A stretch of DNA of 64,000 bases, from NCBI GenBank assembly GCA_903831085.1, contig CAIKWE010000031.1, positions 1 to 64,000 of the forward strand, in the 5' to 3' direction. Each line of letters starts with the position of its first letter. Position 1 is the stretch's first letter. Positions 34,533 to 43,596 of this stretch are shown piece by piece. The DNA is from an uncultured Verrucomicrobiota bacterium (GTDB taxonomy: Bacteria > Verrucomicrobiota > Kiritimatiellia > Kiritimatiellales > Tichowtungiaceae). The notes beneath the pieces are model-generated. The model was given only the letters and a program-made list of their open reading frames with translations, had not been told where the DNA came from and did not search any database. Both the position numbers and the translations under genes were made by a program.

Positions 34533-36068
34533 GCGGAACTTTTCCGGCGTTTGATCAAGAGGATGATAAATAACGCAACGCCCCCGGCCAGGCAAGCCTG
34601 TGCGAAGAGGTCGCCGAAACGAACGTAAAAGGTGGCGACGCGAGCCGGATCCGACGGAATCGTTTCTGCGATCTGAAATCCCTGTGTTCGCGGAGCAAGC
34701 GTCTGCGTGACGCGGCCGAACGAATCAATGGAGCAGGTGATGCCGGTATTGGCACAGCGCAGCATCGGCAGGCGGGTTTCCACGCAGCGGAGCACCGCGT
34801 TGGCTAGGTGCTGCGCCGAACCGCAGTCGGGATCAAACCACGAATCGTTGGTCTGATTGACAAGCAGGGTCGCGCCGGCGCGGGCGGCGCGGCGCGCAAG
34901 ATACGGCAGCGAATCTTCAAAGCAGATCAGCACACAGAAACCGCGGTTGTCGCCGGGCCGTTTGAGCAGCGCCGCCGAACGGCCCGATGTGAAACTGGAG
35001 CCGATGGGTGTCAGCGCGTTGATCAGTGGAATTTTCCCTTCGAACGGAATGTATTCGCCGAAAAGCACAAGGTGCTGTTTGTAATAGCCGCCGAGCAGTT
35101 CGCCCTTTGTATTGAACAGCATGCTGGCATTGTAATAGTCCGGCTTCCCGTCCGCGCGCCAGACCACATCCATGCTCCCGACCAGTATCGGCACGCCGTT
35201 CGTGACCATCTTTTTGACCAGCCCCGCGCTGCGTTCGTTGAAGCGGACAAAATCGGGCAGCGCGGTTTCGGGCCAGATGATCAAATCGAGTCCGGAGGTG
35301 TGCTGCGCAAGCGCGGTCAGTTTTTCGAGCCGCTTATAGGCCAGCTCCGGATCGGCCGGCTCCCAGTTTCCAACCTCCGGAATATTCGGCTGGATAAGCG
35401 CGACCCGCACTGGCGCTCCTTCAGCGACCGGTTTGTGCAGCAGTTTCTTTATACCGATCGACCAGACCATCGCGACGGCCAGCAACGCGCAAATCATTTC
35501 GATATGCATCCGGTAGGCGCGCCGTAATCCCGCCGCGTATTGAAGAAGCGTCGCGGCGAACGCCGCGTTCACAAAAACGATCAGCGCCGAAAGCGCATAA
35601 ACGCCACCCCACTCCGCGACCTGAATGAAGGGCAGGTTTTTATACTGGCTGACTCCCAGCAGATTCCACGGAAAGCCGGTCGCGAAAATCGCGCGCAGAT
35701 ATTCTGAAGCCGCCCAGACCGCCGCCGCGCCAAGCATCCAGCCGAGATTTTTTAAACCGTCTGCACTGCGCCATGCACAACGGCGCAGCGACACAAACAC
35801 CGCAAACGGCATGAAGTAGAGCGCGCAGTAAAACGCCAGTCCGATCGCCCCCAGCCAGGTGACGTGCCGCAGCCAGTAGAGCGAGCCTAGAAAAAATATC
35901 GCGCCGGCCAGCCAGCCGAGAAACGCGGCGCGGCGCGGCGCCCGCGCAGGCCAGAATCAGCGGAATCAGCGCGATCCAGCCGCAGAAAGAAAATCCGAAC
36001 GGCGGAAAACTCAGGAAAAGGAGGATGCCGGTACAAAAAGATGCTGGAATGGAAAGATATTTTTTCAC
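34517..36068 (-). pseudogene. lnt: Apolipoprotein N-acyltransferase, frameshifted as read
   Basis: Adds the third acyl chain to lipoproteins in the inner membrane. The first ~45 residues (KKYLSIPASFCTGILLFLSFPPFG, then CGWIALIPLILACAGA) are in one frame; from about 35920 the match continues in another (LGWLAGAIFFLGSLYWLRHVTWLG...). One base too many or two too few in the GCGGC-repeat tract near 35925-35945 explains it. The rest is intact, with the nitrilase triad visible: Glu in IIWPETALPDF, Lys in YYKQHLVLFGEYIPF, Cys in VLICFEDSLPY. An assembly error is as likely as a real mutation. The start (GTG 36068) is uncertain. Confidence 0.85.
35368..35382. repeat. TTCCAA-N3-CCGGAA copy in lnt
   Basis: Read on the minus strand as I-P-E-V-G-N. 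Confidence 0.5.
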
Positions 36069-36085
36069 TGGCGGAGTCCGGTTGT

Positions 36086-36739
36086 TCACAAATCGACGAG
36101 CAGAACGGCGGGCGCGGCGCACCAGTTGTTCTTTTTAGCGCGGAGGGCCAGAACATCATGGATATGGCCGGTCAGTTGCCGCGCGGGCTGCCGTCCGCGG
36201 ACAAATTTCGTCAGCCGCGCAAGTCCCTTGATGCCGAGCGTGCCCTGTCCGCTCGACTTCTTCCAAACATTGGAAACTTTTTCTGTCAGTACGCGCACCG
36301 TCTGGAACAAAATCAGTTCGTGCCGGTCCGCTTCGGTCAGGCAGACCTTATCGAAGTCTAGCACCCAGACGGTTCCCGCCGATGTCAGGTTTTGCGGACG
36401 CAATGCGCGGGAGGAAAAAAGCGGATAGAGTTCGGGAAACGGATATTCGGCGGAAAGCACTTCGAGCCACGATTCGGCGTGCGAACGGTGAGTGCGGTCA
36501 TGGCGCAGAATCCGCCCGGCGGCTTCCGCGTCGCCGGTCGCGCAGAACGAGCGCGCCATGAGAAGCGAAAGCGTATGTTCCGGCATGCGGGTGTTATGCT
36601 GACAAAAGACAGCGAGGCTTTCGGTGATGTCCGGCGCGGCGGCGCGGTCATGGATTTCCAAGTTTTGGAAAAGCCGATGAACAGTTCCGGACCACAGCTG
36701 ACGTTCTTCAAGCCGGCGGCTCTGGTGCGTATCGATCAT
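36086..36739 (-). CDS. Hypothetical protein between nrdR and lnt
   Basis: 217 residues; no recognised family, no signal peptide or membrane helix. The middle (ADIT..NTRMPEHTLSLLMARSFCATGDAEAAGRILRHD) is TPR-like in its helical pattern. It overlaps nrdR as ATGA and ends 17 bp before lnt, so it belongs to that operon. Two palindromes (36261, 36656) encode SNVWK and FQNLE here. Confidence 0.68.
   Translation of the reverse strand: MIDTHQSRRLEERQLWSGTVHRLFQNLEIHDRAAAPDITESLAVFCQHNTRMPEHTLSLLMARSFCATGDAEAAGRILRHDRTHRSHAESWLEVLSAEYPFPELYPLFSSRALRPQNLTSAGTVWVLDFDKVCLTEADRHELILFQTVRVLTEKVSNVWKKSSGQGTLGIKGLARLTKFVRGRQPARQLTGHIHDVLALRAKKNNWCAAPAVLLVDL
36261..36275. repeat. TTCCAA-N3-TTGGAA palindrome (perfect)
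   Basis: TTCCAA-ACA-TTGGAA; minus-strand reading S-N-V-W-K. Confidence 0.85.
36656..36670. repeat. TTCCAA-N3-TTGGAA palindrome (perfect)
   Basis: TTCCAA-GTT-TTGGAA; minus-strand reading F-Q-N-L-E. Confidence 0.85.
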
Positions 36740-37191
36740 TCGCGTCCGATCAGCCTTTCGGCCTCGTTCATGAACTGGTTGACGTCTTTGAAGCGGCGGT
36801 AAACCGAAGCGAAGCGCACATAGGCCACTTCGTCGAGTTTTTCGAGCAGGGCCATCACTTTGGTGCCGAGCGCGGTCGAGGGAACCTCTCGTTCGAACTC
36901 CGCTTCGACCTGCGTGATGACGCTGTTGGTCATTTGTTCGATCTGCTGAATGCTGATCGGCCGTTTCTGGCAGGCAATCGCGATCCCCTGCATCAGTTTT
37001 TCGCGGGAAAGCTCTTCGCGGCGTCCGTCGCGCTTGATCACCTGCAGGGCGGCGCGCAAAACTTCTTCGTAGGTGGTGAAACGATGGCCGCAGTTCAGGC
37101 AGAGGCGGCGGCGGCGGATGGAGGCGCCCTCCCGCACTTCACGGCTGTCGATGACCTTGTTTTCGCGATGTTCGCACTTCGGACATTTCAT
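36736..37191 (-). CDS. nrdR: Transcriptional repressor NrdR
   Basis: Zinc- and nucleotide-dependent repressor of ribonucleotide reductase genes. 151 residues, typical. N-terminal zinc ribbon MKCPKCEH...RRLCLNCGHRFTTYE, then an ATP-cone from about 49 (VIKRDGRREELSREKLMQGIAIACQKRPIS). First gene of the run nrdR-hypothetical-lnt-prfB-trpC. No ribonucleotide reductase gene is in the window. Confidence 0.95.
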   Translation of the reverse strand: MKCPKCEHRENKVIDSREVREGASIRRRRLCLNCGHRFTTYEEVLRAALQVIKRDGRREELSREKLMQGIAIACQKRPISIQQIEQMTNSVITQVEAEFEREVPSTALGTKVMALLEKLDEVAYVRFASVYRRFKDVNQFMNEAERLIGRE

Positions 37192-37264
37192 ACGGCGCGC
37201 CCTGTTCGTGTTAAATTGGCGTGAGGATAGCCATTGGTTTTTTTAAAGGAAACGAAAAACTGCT

Positions 37265-37296
37265 TGATAAAAAAGCAGCCCCGGAAAACCGGGGCT
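37265..37296 (-). terminator. Terminator after the histone-like gene
   Basis: On the minus strand GCAGCCCCGG-TTTT-CCGGGGCTGC followed by T6. Confidence 0.9.
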
Positions 37297-37322
37297 GCAT
37301 CAGAACTAATCAGCCGAGGCTG

Positions 37323-37436
37323 TTATTTCTTTTTAGCGACTTTTTTCACGGCCTTTTTAGCGACTTTCTTTTTCGCTACTTTTTTCACGGCCTTCTTCGC
37401 CACTTTCTTCTTCGCTACTTTTTTCTTAGCTGCCAT
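37323..37436 (-). CDS. Lysine-rich histone H1-like mini-protein
   Basis: 37 residues, too short for the ORF track on this strand: MAAKKKVAKKKVAKKAVKKV and so on, made only of Met, Ala, Lys and Val, as near-exact repeats of KKxVAKK(A/V). GGAG lies about 6 bp before ATG 37436 and a strong terminator follows, so it is a genuine single gene. Resembles the tails of bacterial H1/HctB-type DNA-binding proteins; very likely binds DNA or RNA non-specifically. The repeat invites length change by slippage. The opposite-strand ORFs over it are shadows. Confidence 0.85.
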   Translation of the reverse strand: MAAKKKVAKKKVAKKAVKKVAKKKVAKKAVKKVAKKK

Positions 37437-37599
37437 TTTCGTCTCCTTGTTGACTGGGTTAACCCTTCTCTCAGCTGACTTCCGCAACTCTCATCATTTT
37501 TTAACCGCTGCTTCACGTCAGCTTGTCCCTGTACAAGCGAAGGTATAACGATTAAAAATTTTTCTTGCAACTGGAGATTGTGGAAATCGTAAAAAATTT

Positions 37600-38208
37600 T
37601 TACCACCGGTTGTGGTGCTCGCGCGCGATAATTTCCGCAAGTTCATCCGCCGCTCTCTCAAAAATATCGTTGATGACAGTGTACTGATAGTACGACTGAT
37701 GTTTCATTTCGTCTGCGGCGTTGCGCATTCTTTTCTCAATCACCTCGGCGCTGTCGGTCGAACGTCCGCACAACCGGCGGCGCAATTCCTCCATGGATGG
37801 CGGCGCGATGAAAATATCAACGAGGCTCTGTTTAATTATGTCGTCGTCGGCCAGCGCGGCGCAGGCGAGGCGGATCTGCTTCGCGCCCTGCACATCAATA
37901 TCCATAATGATATCAAGCCCCTGTGCCAATGCGTCGTAGACCGTCTGCTTCAGCGTGCCGTAGCGGTTGCCGTGCACCCGCGCGTGCTCCAGAAACTCGC
38001 CGCTGGCGATGCGTTTGCTGAATTCCTCCTCCGAAAGGAAGTGATAGTGCACGCCATCCTGCTCGTTGCCGCGCGGCGCACGCGTTGTGCAGGAGATGGA
38101 ATAGACCATCTGCGGAAATTTTTCGATCAGCCGGTTGCACAGCGATGATTTTCCGGTGCCGGACGGCGCGGAGACAACCAGCAGCAGCGGTTTTTGCTTA
38201 CTCGACAT
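37600..38208 (-). CDS. gmk: Guanylate kinase
   Basis: GMP + ATP to GDP + ADP. 202 residues. P-loop VVSAPSGTGKSSLCNRL, SCTTRAPRGNEQDGVHYHFLSEEEF (GMP binding), EHARVHGNRYGTL, and IMDIDVQGAKQIR. Its start overlaps the yicC stop by 11 bp; yicC-gmk adjacency is common in bacteria. Confidence 0.95.
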   Translation of the reverse strand: MSSKQKPLLLVVSAPSGTGKSSLCNRLIEKFPQMVYSISCTTRAPRGNEQDGVHYHFLSEEEFSKRIASGEFLEHARVHGNRYGTLKQTVYDALAQGLDIIMDIDVQGAKQIRLACAALADDDIIKQSLVDIFIAPPSMEELRRRLCGRSTDSAEVIEKRMRNAADEMKHQSYYQYTVINDIFERAADELAEIIAREHHNRW

Positions 38209-39076
38209 TCTGAATCTGCTCCCGGATCCGTTCGAGTTCGGTTTTGAACGCCACCACCTGCTCCGTGATCTTCAGATCGTTCGCCTTGGAACCGATCGTG
38301 TTGATCTCGCGGAAAAGCTCCTGCGACAGAAAGTCGAGCGAGCGTCCGGCGGGATCGCCGCCGCGCAGCATTTTTTTAAACTGCTGAATGTGGCTCTCCA
38401 GCCGCGTGATCTCTTCCGAAATATCGCTTCGTTCAGCGAACAGCGCGATCTCTTTGATGATCCGCTCATCCGCCGCGACATGTTTCAGTCCGGCGGATTC
38501 CAATCCCTGGAACAATTTCTTCCGGACATTGGAGGCGATCTGCGGCGCGCGCGCTTTGATCTTCTCCAACATGACTTCCAGCAGCGCAAGCCGCTTCAGA
38601 AAATCGGTTTCGAGCGCTTTGCCTTCGCGCAAACGCATCGCGTTGAGTTTTTTCAGCGCGGCGGTCAGCGCTTTTTCCAAGGTCTGGAAAAATTCCTCCG
38701 GATTCTGCTCCGTCGTCTGCATTTTCAGCAGGCCGGGCATCTGCAGCAGCAGCGAGGCGCTCAAATCGTCCTTGAGGTTCAGCTTTTTGGCCGCGCGGCG
38801 CAGTTTATTGACGGTTTCTTCGGCGCGCGGAAGGTTGATCTGCATCGTCGCGCCGCCGTTCGCGGCCTCGAGCTGCACGTTTCCGCTGATCCGCCCGCGC
38901 GAAATCTGTTCCTGAATGATTTTCTGAACACGCGACTCGAACGCCGCGAGCTGCGGCGGCAGGCGCACCACCGTATCGAGCTGTTTGCGGTTTACTGAAC
39001 TCAGCTCGACCGTCACCTGCACCTGTTCCGTACGGGCTGATGCCGCGCCGAAACCTGTCATGCTTTTAATCGCCAT
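38198..39076 (-). CDS. yicC: YicC-family endoribonuclease
   Basis: 292 residues from ATG 39076 (MAIKSMTGFGAASARTEQ). The N-terminal SMTGFG hallmark and NRKQLDTVVRLPPQL are followed by the C-terminal conserved domain LDFLSQELFREINTIGSKANDLKITEQVVAFKTELERIREQIQN. Known members are stress-linked endoribonucleases. Overlaps gmk and starts just after a secreted hypothetical protein. Contains three palindrome copies. Confidence 0.92.
   Translation of the reverse strand: MAIKSMTGFGAASARTEQVQVTVELSSVNRKQLDTVVRLPPQLAAFESRVQKIIQEQISRGRISGNVQLEAANGGATMQINLPRAEETVNKLRRAAKKLNLKDDLSASLLLQMPGLLKMQTTEQNPEEFFQTLEKALTAALKKLNAMRLREGKALETDFLKRLALLEVMLEKIKARAPQIASNVRKKLFQGLESAGLKHVAADERIIKEIALFAERSDISEEITRLESHIQQFKKMLRGGDPAGRSLDFLSQELFREINTIGSKANDLKITEQVVAFKTELERIREQIQNVE
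38498..38534. repeat. Pair of palindromes, 22 bp apart, in yicC
   Basis: TTCCAA-TCC-CTGGAA at 38498 and weaker TTCCGG-ACA-TTGGAG at 38520; read as FQGLE and SNVRK. Confidence 0.6.
38675..38689. repeat. TTCCAA-N3-CTGGAA copy in yicC
   Basis: TTCCAA-GGT-CTGGAA; minus-strand reading F-Q-T-L-E. Confidence 0.7.
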
Positions 39077-39078
39077 GA

Positions 39079-39924
39079 TTACCACCGGTATTCTGCATCG
39101 TTACCCGCCCCGGAAACCTCAACCCCCTTTGCCTCCAGCGAAACCATGCCTTTGGGGCTGACATCTATTAGCGCATAGACGGTATACGCTTTGTTGAGCT
39201 TTTTTTGTTCCGCTATTTTCTTAAAGAACGCGAGGCCTGCCGCCGGGAATTTGATCGGAGCGGGCAGGTGTCCTCTGCCGCAGGAAATGAAAGTGCTGTA
39301 TCCTTCGGCGGATTTCTGTTCGATTTTACCTGCATCATAAAATTCCAGCCCTACGATTTTTCCATTCAGTTGGTCGGGGAAAAGAACCGCGTCGCTGGCA
39401 GACACCTTTGGCTTGGCGGCTAAATCCGGAATCTCTGTCTTTACTGACCATTGGTATTTCCCCTCATCGTCGGCCTTTTTATATTCATTGCCTACCGCCA
39501 CAGAACGATTGGTGCCGCCGCCGACTTGAACATAGACTTCCTCCTGATCCTGGCGTTGCATTACGGAACTGTCCTCGTGTCCAGGTTCTGGAACAGATTT
39601 TAAAAAAAACCCGAGCCCCTCTTGAGCAAAAACCACCTGCTCCCCTGCGGAATCCGTGGTTACAGAGTAATCGCCCGATTCGCGGGGTTTTTCACTGGAG
39701 CGCAAATTGCCTGTGTACAGCCCGTTTTTCAGCTTTCGCACGAAGTATGTCCGGTTGAATTTAACTTTTATAATTTTCCCGGCCAGCTGGGCCCGCGCGG
39801 TTGCTACTTCCCTGGCTGCATATTCTCCGCCAGCCGGGGGCGGCAGCTTTTCGGCTGTTGCAGTAAGAATGAAGAAGCCGCTGATTACACCCGCCCATCG
39901 CCGAATCGTCTTTCCCTTATACAC
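39079..39924 (-). CDS. Hypothetical exported protein
   Basis: 281 residues. Basic N-terminus then a hydrophobic segment (WAGVISGFFILTATA) resembles a signal peptide. The rest is soluble and charged with two similar-looking halves around GKIIKVKFNRTYFVRKL and GKIVGLEFYDAGKIEQK, perhaps a duplicated beta-rich unit. No family recognised. It ends 2 bp before yicC and begins 12 bp after trpB. Confidence 0.65.
   Translation of the reverse strand: MYKGKTIRRWAGVISGFFILTATAEKLPPPAGGEYAAREVATARAQLAGKIIKVKFNRTYFVRKLKNGLYTGNLRSSEKPRESGDYSVTTDSAGEQVVFAQEGLGFFLKSVPEPGHEDSSVMQRQDQEEVYVQVGGGTNRSVAVGNEYKKADDEGKYQWSVKTEIPDLAAKPKVSASDAVLFPDQLNGKIVGLEFYDAGKIEQKSAEGYSTFISCGRGHLPAPIKFPAAGLAFFKKIAEQKKLNKAYTVYALIDVSPKGMVSLEAKGVEVSGAGNDAEYRW
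39579..39593. repeat. Weak palindrome copy GTCCAG-N3-CTGGAA
   Basis: One core mismatch; in the exported hypothetical gene. Confidence 0.4.
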
Positions 39925-39936
39925 GGTGCTTCTCCT

Positions 39937-41133
39937 TTATTTGATACCCCGTCCCTTTTTCCACTCCGCGATCTGCTGCACGTCTTTATCGCCGCGACCC
40001 GAGACATTGATGATGAGAATATCGTCTTTTGAAAACTGTGCGCCGTTTTTGACAACCCACGCGATGGCGTGCGAGCTTTCAAGCGCGGGCAGAATTCCTT
40101 CCCACTGCGCGAGCTGGTCGAAGCCGGCGACGGCATCGGCGTCTTCGATGTAAGTGTACTCGGCGCGGCCGGTGTCGTGCAGCAAAGCGTGTTCGGGGCC
40201 GACAGAAGCGTAATCCAAACCGGCGCTGACGGAATGCGTCAGCAGAATCTGTCCGTCGTCGTCCTGCAGAACATAACTCTTCGTGCCTTGCAGCACGCCG
40301 ACTTTGCCGCCGGCGAAACGCGCGGCGTGTTTGCCGGGCTCGATGCCAAGGCCGCCGGCTTCGACGCCGATCAGACGGACGCCTTTGTCCTTTATAAAGG
40401 AACTGAAAATTCCGATGGCATTACTTCCGCCGCCGACGCAGGCGATAATGGCTGTCGGCAGGCGTCCTTCGGCTTTCAAAATCTGTTTGCGCGCCTCTTT
40501 GCCGATCACGCTCTGGAAATCGCGCACGATCATCGGGTACGGGTGCGGCCCGAAGGCGGTGCCGAGGACGTAGTGCGTGCCGCGCAGGTTGCTGACCCAG
40601 TCGCGCATCGCTTCGTTGATCGCTTCCTTGAGCGTCTGCTGCCCGGCGGTGACGGCAACGACTTTCGCGCCGAGGCTTTCCATGCGGAAAACGTTGAGCG
40701 CCTGCCGCTCCATATCGACCTTGCCCATGTAAACGACGCATTCCATACCGAAGAGCGCGGCGGCGGTGGCGGTGGCGACGCCGTGCTGGCCCGCGCCGGT
40801 CTCGGCAATCAGCCGCGTCTTGCCGAGCCGCTTCGCCAAAAGCGCCTGCCCGATGACGTTATTAATTTTGTGCGCACCGGTGTGGTTGAGGTCTTCGCGT
40901 TTGAGATAAATCTTCGGGCCGCCGAGTTGCGCGGTCATCCGTTCGGCGAACCAGAGCGGCGACGGACGGCCGACATATTCGCGCAGGTAATAATCGAGTT
41001 CTTTTTTGAAGCCGGGATCTTTCCGCGCCGTTTTATAAACGCGTTCCAGTTCGCGAAGCGGCTCTATCAGCGTTTCCGGAACAAAGACGCCGCCGTACGG
41101 GCCGAAGTGTCCTTGTTTGTCCGGCAGAGTCAT
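39937..41133 (-). CDS. trpB: Tryptophan synthase beta subunit
   Basis: Condenses indole with serine, PLP-dependent. 398 residues, TrpB1-type. [33 protein letters not shown] lysine in [58 protein letters not shown] and [17 protein letters not shown]. Overlaps trpF as ATGA. trpA is not present in the window. Confidence 0.97.
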   Translation of the reverse strand: MTLPDKQGHFGPYGGVFVPETLIEPLRELERVYKTARKDPGFKKELDYYLREYVGRPSPLWFAERMTAQLGGPKIYLKREDLNHTGAHKINNVIGQALLAKRLGKTRLIAETGAGQHGVATATAAALFGMECVVYMGKVDMERQALNVFRMESLGAKVVAVTAGQQTLKEAINEAMRDWVSNLRGTHYVLGTAFGPHPYPMIVRDFQSVIGKEARKQILKAEGRLPTAIIACVGGGSNAIGIFSSFIKDKGVRLIGVEAGGLGIEPGKHAARFAGGKVGVLQGTKSYVLQDDDGQILLTHSVSAGLDYASVGPEHALLHDTGRAEYTYIEDADAVAGFDQLAQWEGILPALESSHAIAWVVKNGAQFSKDDILIINVSGRGDKDVQQIAEWKKGRGIK

Positions 41134-41762
41134 CGCCTGGCTCTTTCGATAAACTGTTTCACCTTGCGGATATCTTTGACGCCCGGCTCTTTTTCGACGC
41201 CGGAACTAACATCCACGCCCCATGGTTTCACCGAGGCGATCGCTTCGCGCACATTTTCGGGGGTGAGCCCGCCGGCCAGCATCAACGGCTTGCCGACGGC
41301 GGTTTTCATCGCCATCGCGCGCTCCCAGCTGCTGACCTTGCCGGTGCCGCCGACGGTATCCGGATCGAACGTGTCAGCCAGCAGAACCGCAGGCTCGGGA
41401 TCAACCGCGCGCAGTATGTTGCGATTGACGTCCTCGCTCATGCGCGGCGAAAGCCAGACTTCCAACCCATGGAAGATCGGGCGGTTGATTTTCCAATCAT
41501 TGGAATTCATGTGGATCTGAACCACGTCAAGGCGGCAGGCGACGGCAACGGATTCGACTTCGTCGGCCGACGGCTCGACGAAAACGCCGACCTTTTTAAT
41601 CTGCTCGGGAATGCTCTTGAGCCAGCCGGTGACCTGCTCGGGCCGGACATAGCGCGGGGAGCGCGGCCAGAAAATAAAGCCGATCGCCTCGGGCTCTAAA
41701 GCGCAAATCTGCTCCAGATCGTTTTTGGAGCAGATTCCGCAGATTTTAATAAACACCTTCAT
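41130..41762 (-). CDS. trpF: Phosphoribosylanthranilate isomerase
   Basis: 210 residues, TIM barrel. Catalytic Cys in [41 protein letters not shown] and [14 protein letters not shown], with the general acid Asp in LLADTFD. First gene of trpF-trpB; GGAAG lies before its ATG. Two palindromes 31 bp apart lie in the gene, in the stretch [15 protein letters not shown], where extra residues interrupt the family alignment. Confidence 0.94.
   Translation of the reverse strand: MKVFIKICGICSKNDLEQICALEPEAIGFIFWPRSPRYVRPEQVTGWLKSIPEQIKKVGVFVEPSADEVESVAVACRLDVVQIHMNSNDWKINRPIFHGLEVWLSPRMSEDVNRNILRAVDPEPAVLLADTFDPDTVGGTGKVSSWERAMAMKTAVGKPLMLAGGLTPENVREAIASVKPWGVDVSSGVEKEPGVKDIRKVKQFIERARR
41460..41505. 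repeat. Pair of palindromes, 31 bp apart, in trpF
   Basis: TTCCAA-CCC-ATGGAA at 41460 and perfect TTCCAA-TCA-TTGGAA at 41491, read on the minus strand as FHGLE and SNDWK. Confidence 0.8.
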
Positions 41763-41763
41763 A

Positions 41764-41862
41764 GGACTTCCGTGGAATATTGGAGTGTTGGAATACTGGA
41801 TTACTGTACGCCTGCTTTACCCGCCAATCCATCGTTCCTTTGTTCCATCATTCCGCGCTCCT
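41764..41862. repeat. Interspersed GGAATGATGG...TATTCCA leader element (minus orientation)
   Basis: Between azoR and trpF. On the minus strand it reads GGAATGATGGAACAAAGG ... CCAGTATTCCAACACTCC, the same plan as the element before thiS. Confidence 0.5.
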
Positions 41863-41870
41863 TCGGAACG

Positions 41871-42518
41871 CTATTTTTCCAAGCTTTCCTCCGCGAGTTC
41901 TTCGGCGATTTCTTCGGCGGCTTCGAACGCCATGTCGCGGCGGACTTCGCTGTCACTGAAAAAGAGCGGGTTCTGGCCGTCGGCCCAGGCGATGCGGACA
42001 TCCGTGATGCCGATGAAGCCGAGGGCGGCGCTCACCTGACGGGTCAGGGCGTCGCGATTGTCATTTTCCTTATAAATGCCGCCGGAGGCGACCAGCAGCA
42101 CGACGGTGGTGATGTTGTGCAGCGGCTTCGGACCGGCATCGGTCAATTCGAACATCATGCCGGGGGCCAGAACCTGATCCATCCAGGCTTTCATGATACC
42201 GGGAGCGGAAAAGTTCCACATCGGCATGGTCAGCACCAGCACATCAGCCTTTTTGAGTTCGTCGACCTGCTTCTGGACATAGTTCGCGGCCGCTTCTTCG
42301 GCTTTGGTCGGCTCATAGGCCGGATCAAACACCGGCATCCACATGCGGCGGAAAAGATCGTTGGAGTAGTAAGGCGGTTTGTCCTGATAAAGGTCGACGT
42401 TGTTGAGCTCCACGTCGGGGTTCAGTTCCAGCAGTTTACCGAAAAAGCGGGCGGCGAGCTGCTTGGAAACAGACTGCTCGACCGGCTTCGGATTAGCGCA
42501 TACATGCAAAATATTCAT
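41871..42518 (-). CDS. azoR: FMN-dependent NADH-azoreductase / NAD(P)H dehydrogenase (quinone)
   Basis: 215-residue flavodoxin-like fold. N-terminal MNILHVCANPKPVEQSVSKQLAARF binds the FMN phosphate; TMPMWNFSAPGIMKAWMDQVLAPGMMFE is the AzoR/QR signature. The substrate (quinones, azo compounds) cannot be told from sequence. The C-terminus is acidic (AAEEIAEELAEESLEK). ATG 42518 has GGGGAG upstream. Confidence 0.9.
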   Translation of the reverse strand: MNILHVCANPKPVEQSVSKQLAARFFGKLLELNPDVELNNVDLYQDKPPYYSNDLFRRMWMPVFDPAYEPTKAEEAAANYVQKQVDELKKADVLVLTMPMWNFSAPGIMKAWMDQVLAPGMMFELTDAGPKPLHNITTVVLLVASGGIYKENDNRDALTRQVSAALGFIGITDVRIAWADGQNPLFFSDSEVRRDMAFEAAEEIAEELAEESLEK

Positions 42519-43145
42519 TCGATCATACTCCCCTGGGTTCGTTCTGTTTGGAAAATCAACGGCTGGAACTGTAACAGCGGCGCGGGGCGCGGCACAAGCG
42601 TTTCTTTGAGGCCTGTGGAAATTTCCGGCCCGCGCGGCAGACCGCAGGCCTGAGTCTTCAGGCTTTAGGCCGACGGCGACAGGATGCTTTCAGCCAGACG
42701 GCGTATTCTTTCTGATCGATTTCTACGGCAAATATTTATCGCTTCACTCGGCCAGCTTCTTGAGCGCGTTGTGATAGCGCCGCATGCCGCGTTCCGCAAT
42801 TTTCATCTGAAAATTGGCATTTGGGGCAGCAGCCTTCGTATGGCCGCCCCCGTTTGGGCTGCGGCCTTCTGCCTTTTGGCTTTTGGGCTTATCGGTCATG
42901 TGAGAACTGTGTTTATAACGTCCGATTTTGGCAAGTCCGGATTGTCGGCACCTCAAGCCTATAGCCTAAGGTCTATGGCCTAAAGCCTTCTCAAAGATCT
43001 GCCCCAGACAGGATTTTCTGCGCCTACGGCTTGCCCTTCGGGGCCGTCCTGTCAACGACAGTCCTGCCTCACTGCGCTGCGCTTGTGTGAACCTAAGGTT
43101 CTCATCCCGTCCTCATTCATCATTCATAGTTCATCATTCTGAATG
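42519..43145. other. 627-bp repeat-rich stretch without a sure gene
   Basis: Mosaic of short interspersed phrases. AGGCTTTAGGCC (42660) and GGCCTAAAGCCT (42977) are perfect inverted 12-mers about 300 bp apart. Near tRNA-Arg there are repeated TTCATCATTC words. One possible small gene (42744-42899) is listed separately. Confidence 0.6.
42744..42899 (-). CDS. Possible small basic protein
   Basis: 51 residues if started at ATG 42899: MTDKPKSQKAEGRSPNGGGH, ending MRRYHNALKKLAE. The C-terminal helix looks protein-like, but the first half is built from a repeated AAAAGCCAAAAGGCAGAAGG-type phrase. No clear ribosome-binding site. May be chance. Confidence 0.3.
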   Translation of the reverse strand: MTDKPKSQKAEGRSPNGGGHTKAAAPNANFQMKIAERGMRRYHNALKKLAE

Positions 43146-43222
43146 TGGTGCCTCGGACAGGAGTCGAACCTGTAACCCTCAGATTCGAAATCTGATGCTC
43201 TATCCAGTTGAGCTACCGGGGC
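43146..43222 (-). tRNA. tRNA-Arg (TCG)
   Basis: Acceptor GCCCCGG/CCGAGGC (one mismatch), D-arm GCTC/GAGC, anticodon stem TCAGA/TCTGA with loop TTTCGAA (anticodon TCG), T-arm CAGGTTCGACTCCTG, encoded ACCA. Confidence 0.94.
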
Positions 43223-43259
43223 GTTTGGAAGTGATGAACGATAAGCGATGATCGCTGAA

Positions 43260-43360
43260 TGTGCGAAGAGATTTTTCACCACAGAGTCCACAGAGGACAC
43301 GGAGAAGATTTGTCTCTCGCAAAGACGCCAAGTCGCAGAGATTTTATGCGCATTTTGCGC
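43260..43360. repeat. Interspersed CACCACAGAGTCCACAGAGGACACGGAG phrase
   Basis: Non-coding phrase of a kind that gives spurious ORFs (TTESTEDTE) in many genomes, as I recall. Related phrases lie at 45960-46110 and 47740-47775. Confidence 0.45.
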
Positions 43361-43382
43361 CCTTTCGCGGCAGAATACTCCC

Positions 43383-43490
43383 ATGGATCACCTGACTCCA
43401 AAGATGCGCTCATGGAATATGTCGCGGATACGCGGAACAGATACAAAACCCGAGGTTCTCGTCCGCTCCATGTTGCACCGCGCCCCATAG
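43383..43490 (+). pseudogene. vsr: Truncated very-short-patch repair endonuclease (vsr remnant)
   Basis: 35 codons: MDHLTPKMRSWNMSRIRGTD continuing to VRSMLHR. This is the N-terminus of Vsr, which nicks at T:G mismatches arising from 5-methylcytosine deamination. Full-length Vsr is about 140 residues; here a stop follows LHRAP and the catalytic core is gone. A Vsr implies a past (or nearby) cytosine methyltransferase. It lies directly before an EVE-HNH nuclease gene. Confidence 0.82.
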
Positions 43491-43596
43491 AAACTAGGCG
43501 CCGTTCCATATAAGAACATTTGTTCGCCTTGTTCTGGTATTTTTACAGCGTGCGATTATGCTCGGCCTGCAAAGAAGCCAAGGACACAACGCCGCT

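Noticed and set aside
40069-41520. 483-residue plus-strand ORF over trpB/trpF
   Set aside because: Antisense shadow of two clear enzymes.
43146-43222. tRNA-Arg as an attachment site for a genomic island
   Set aside because: No duplicated tRNA 3' end and no integrase gene found nearby.
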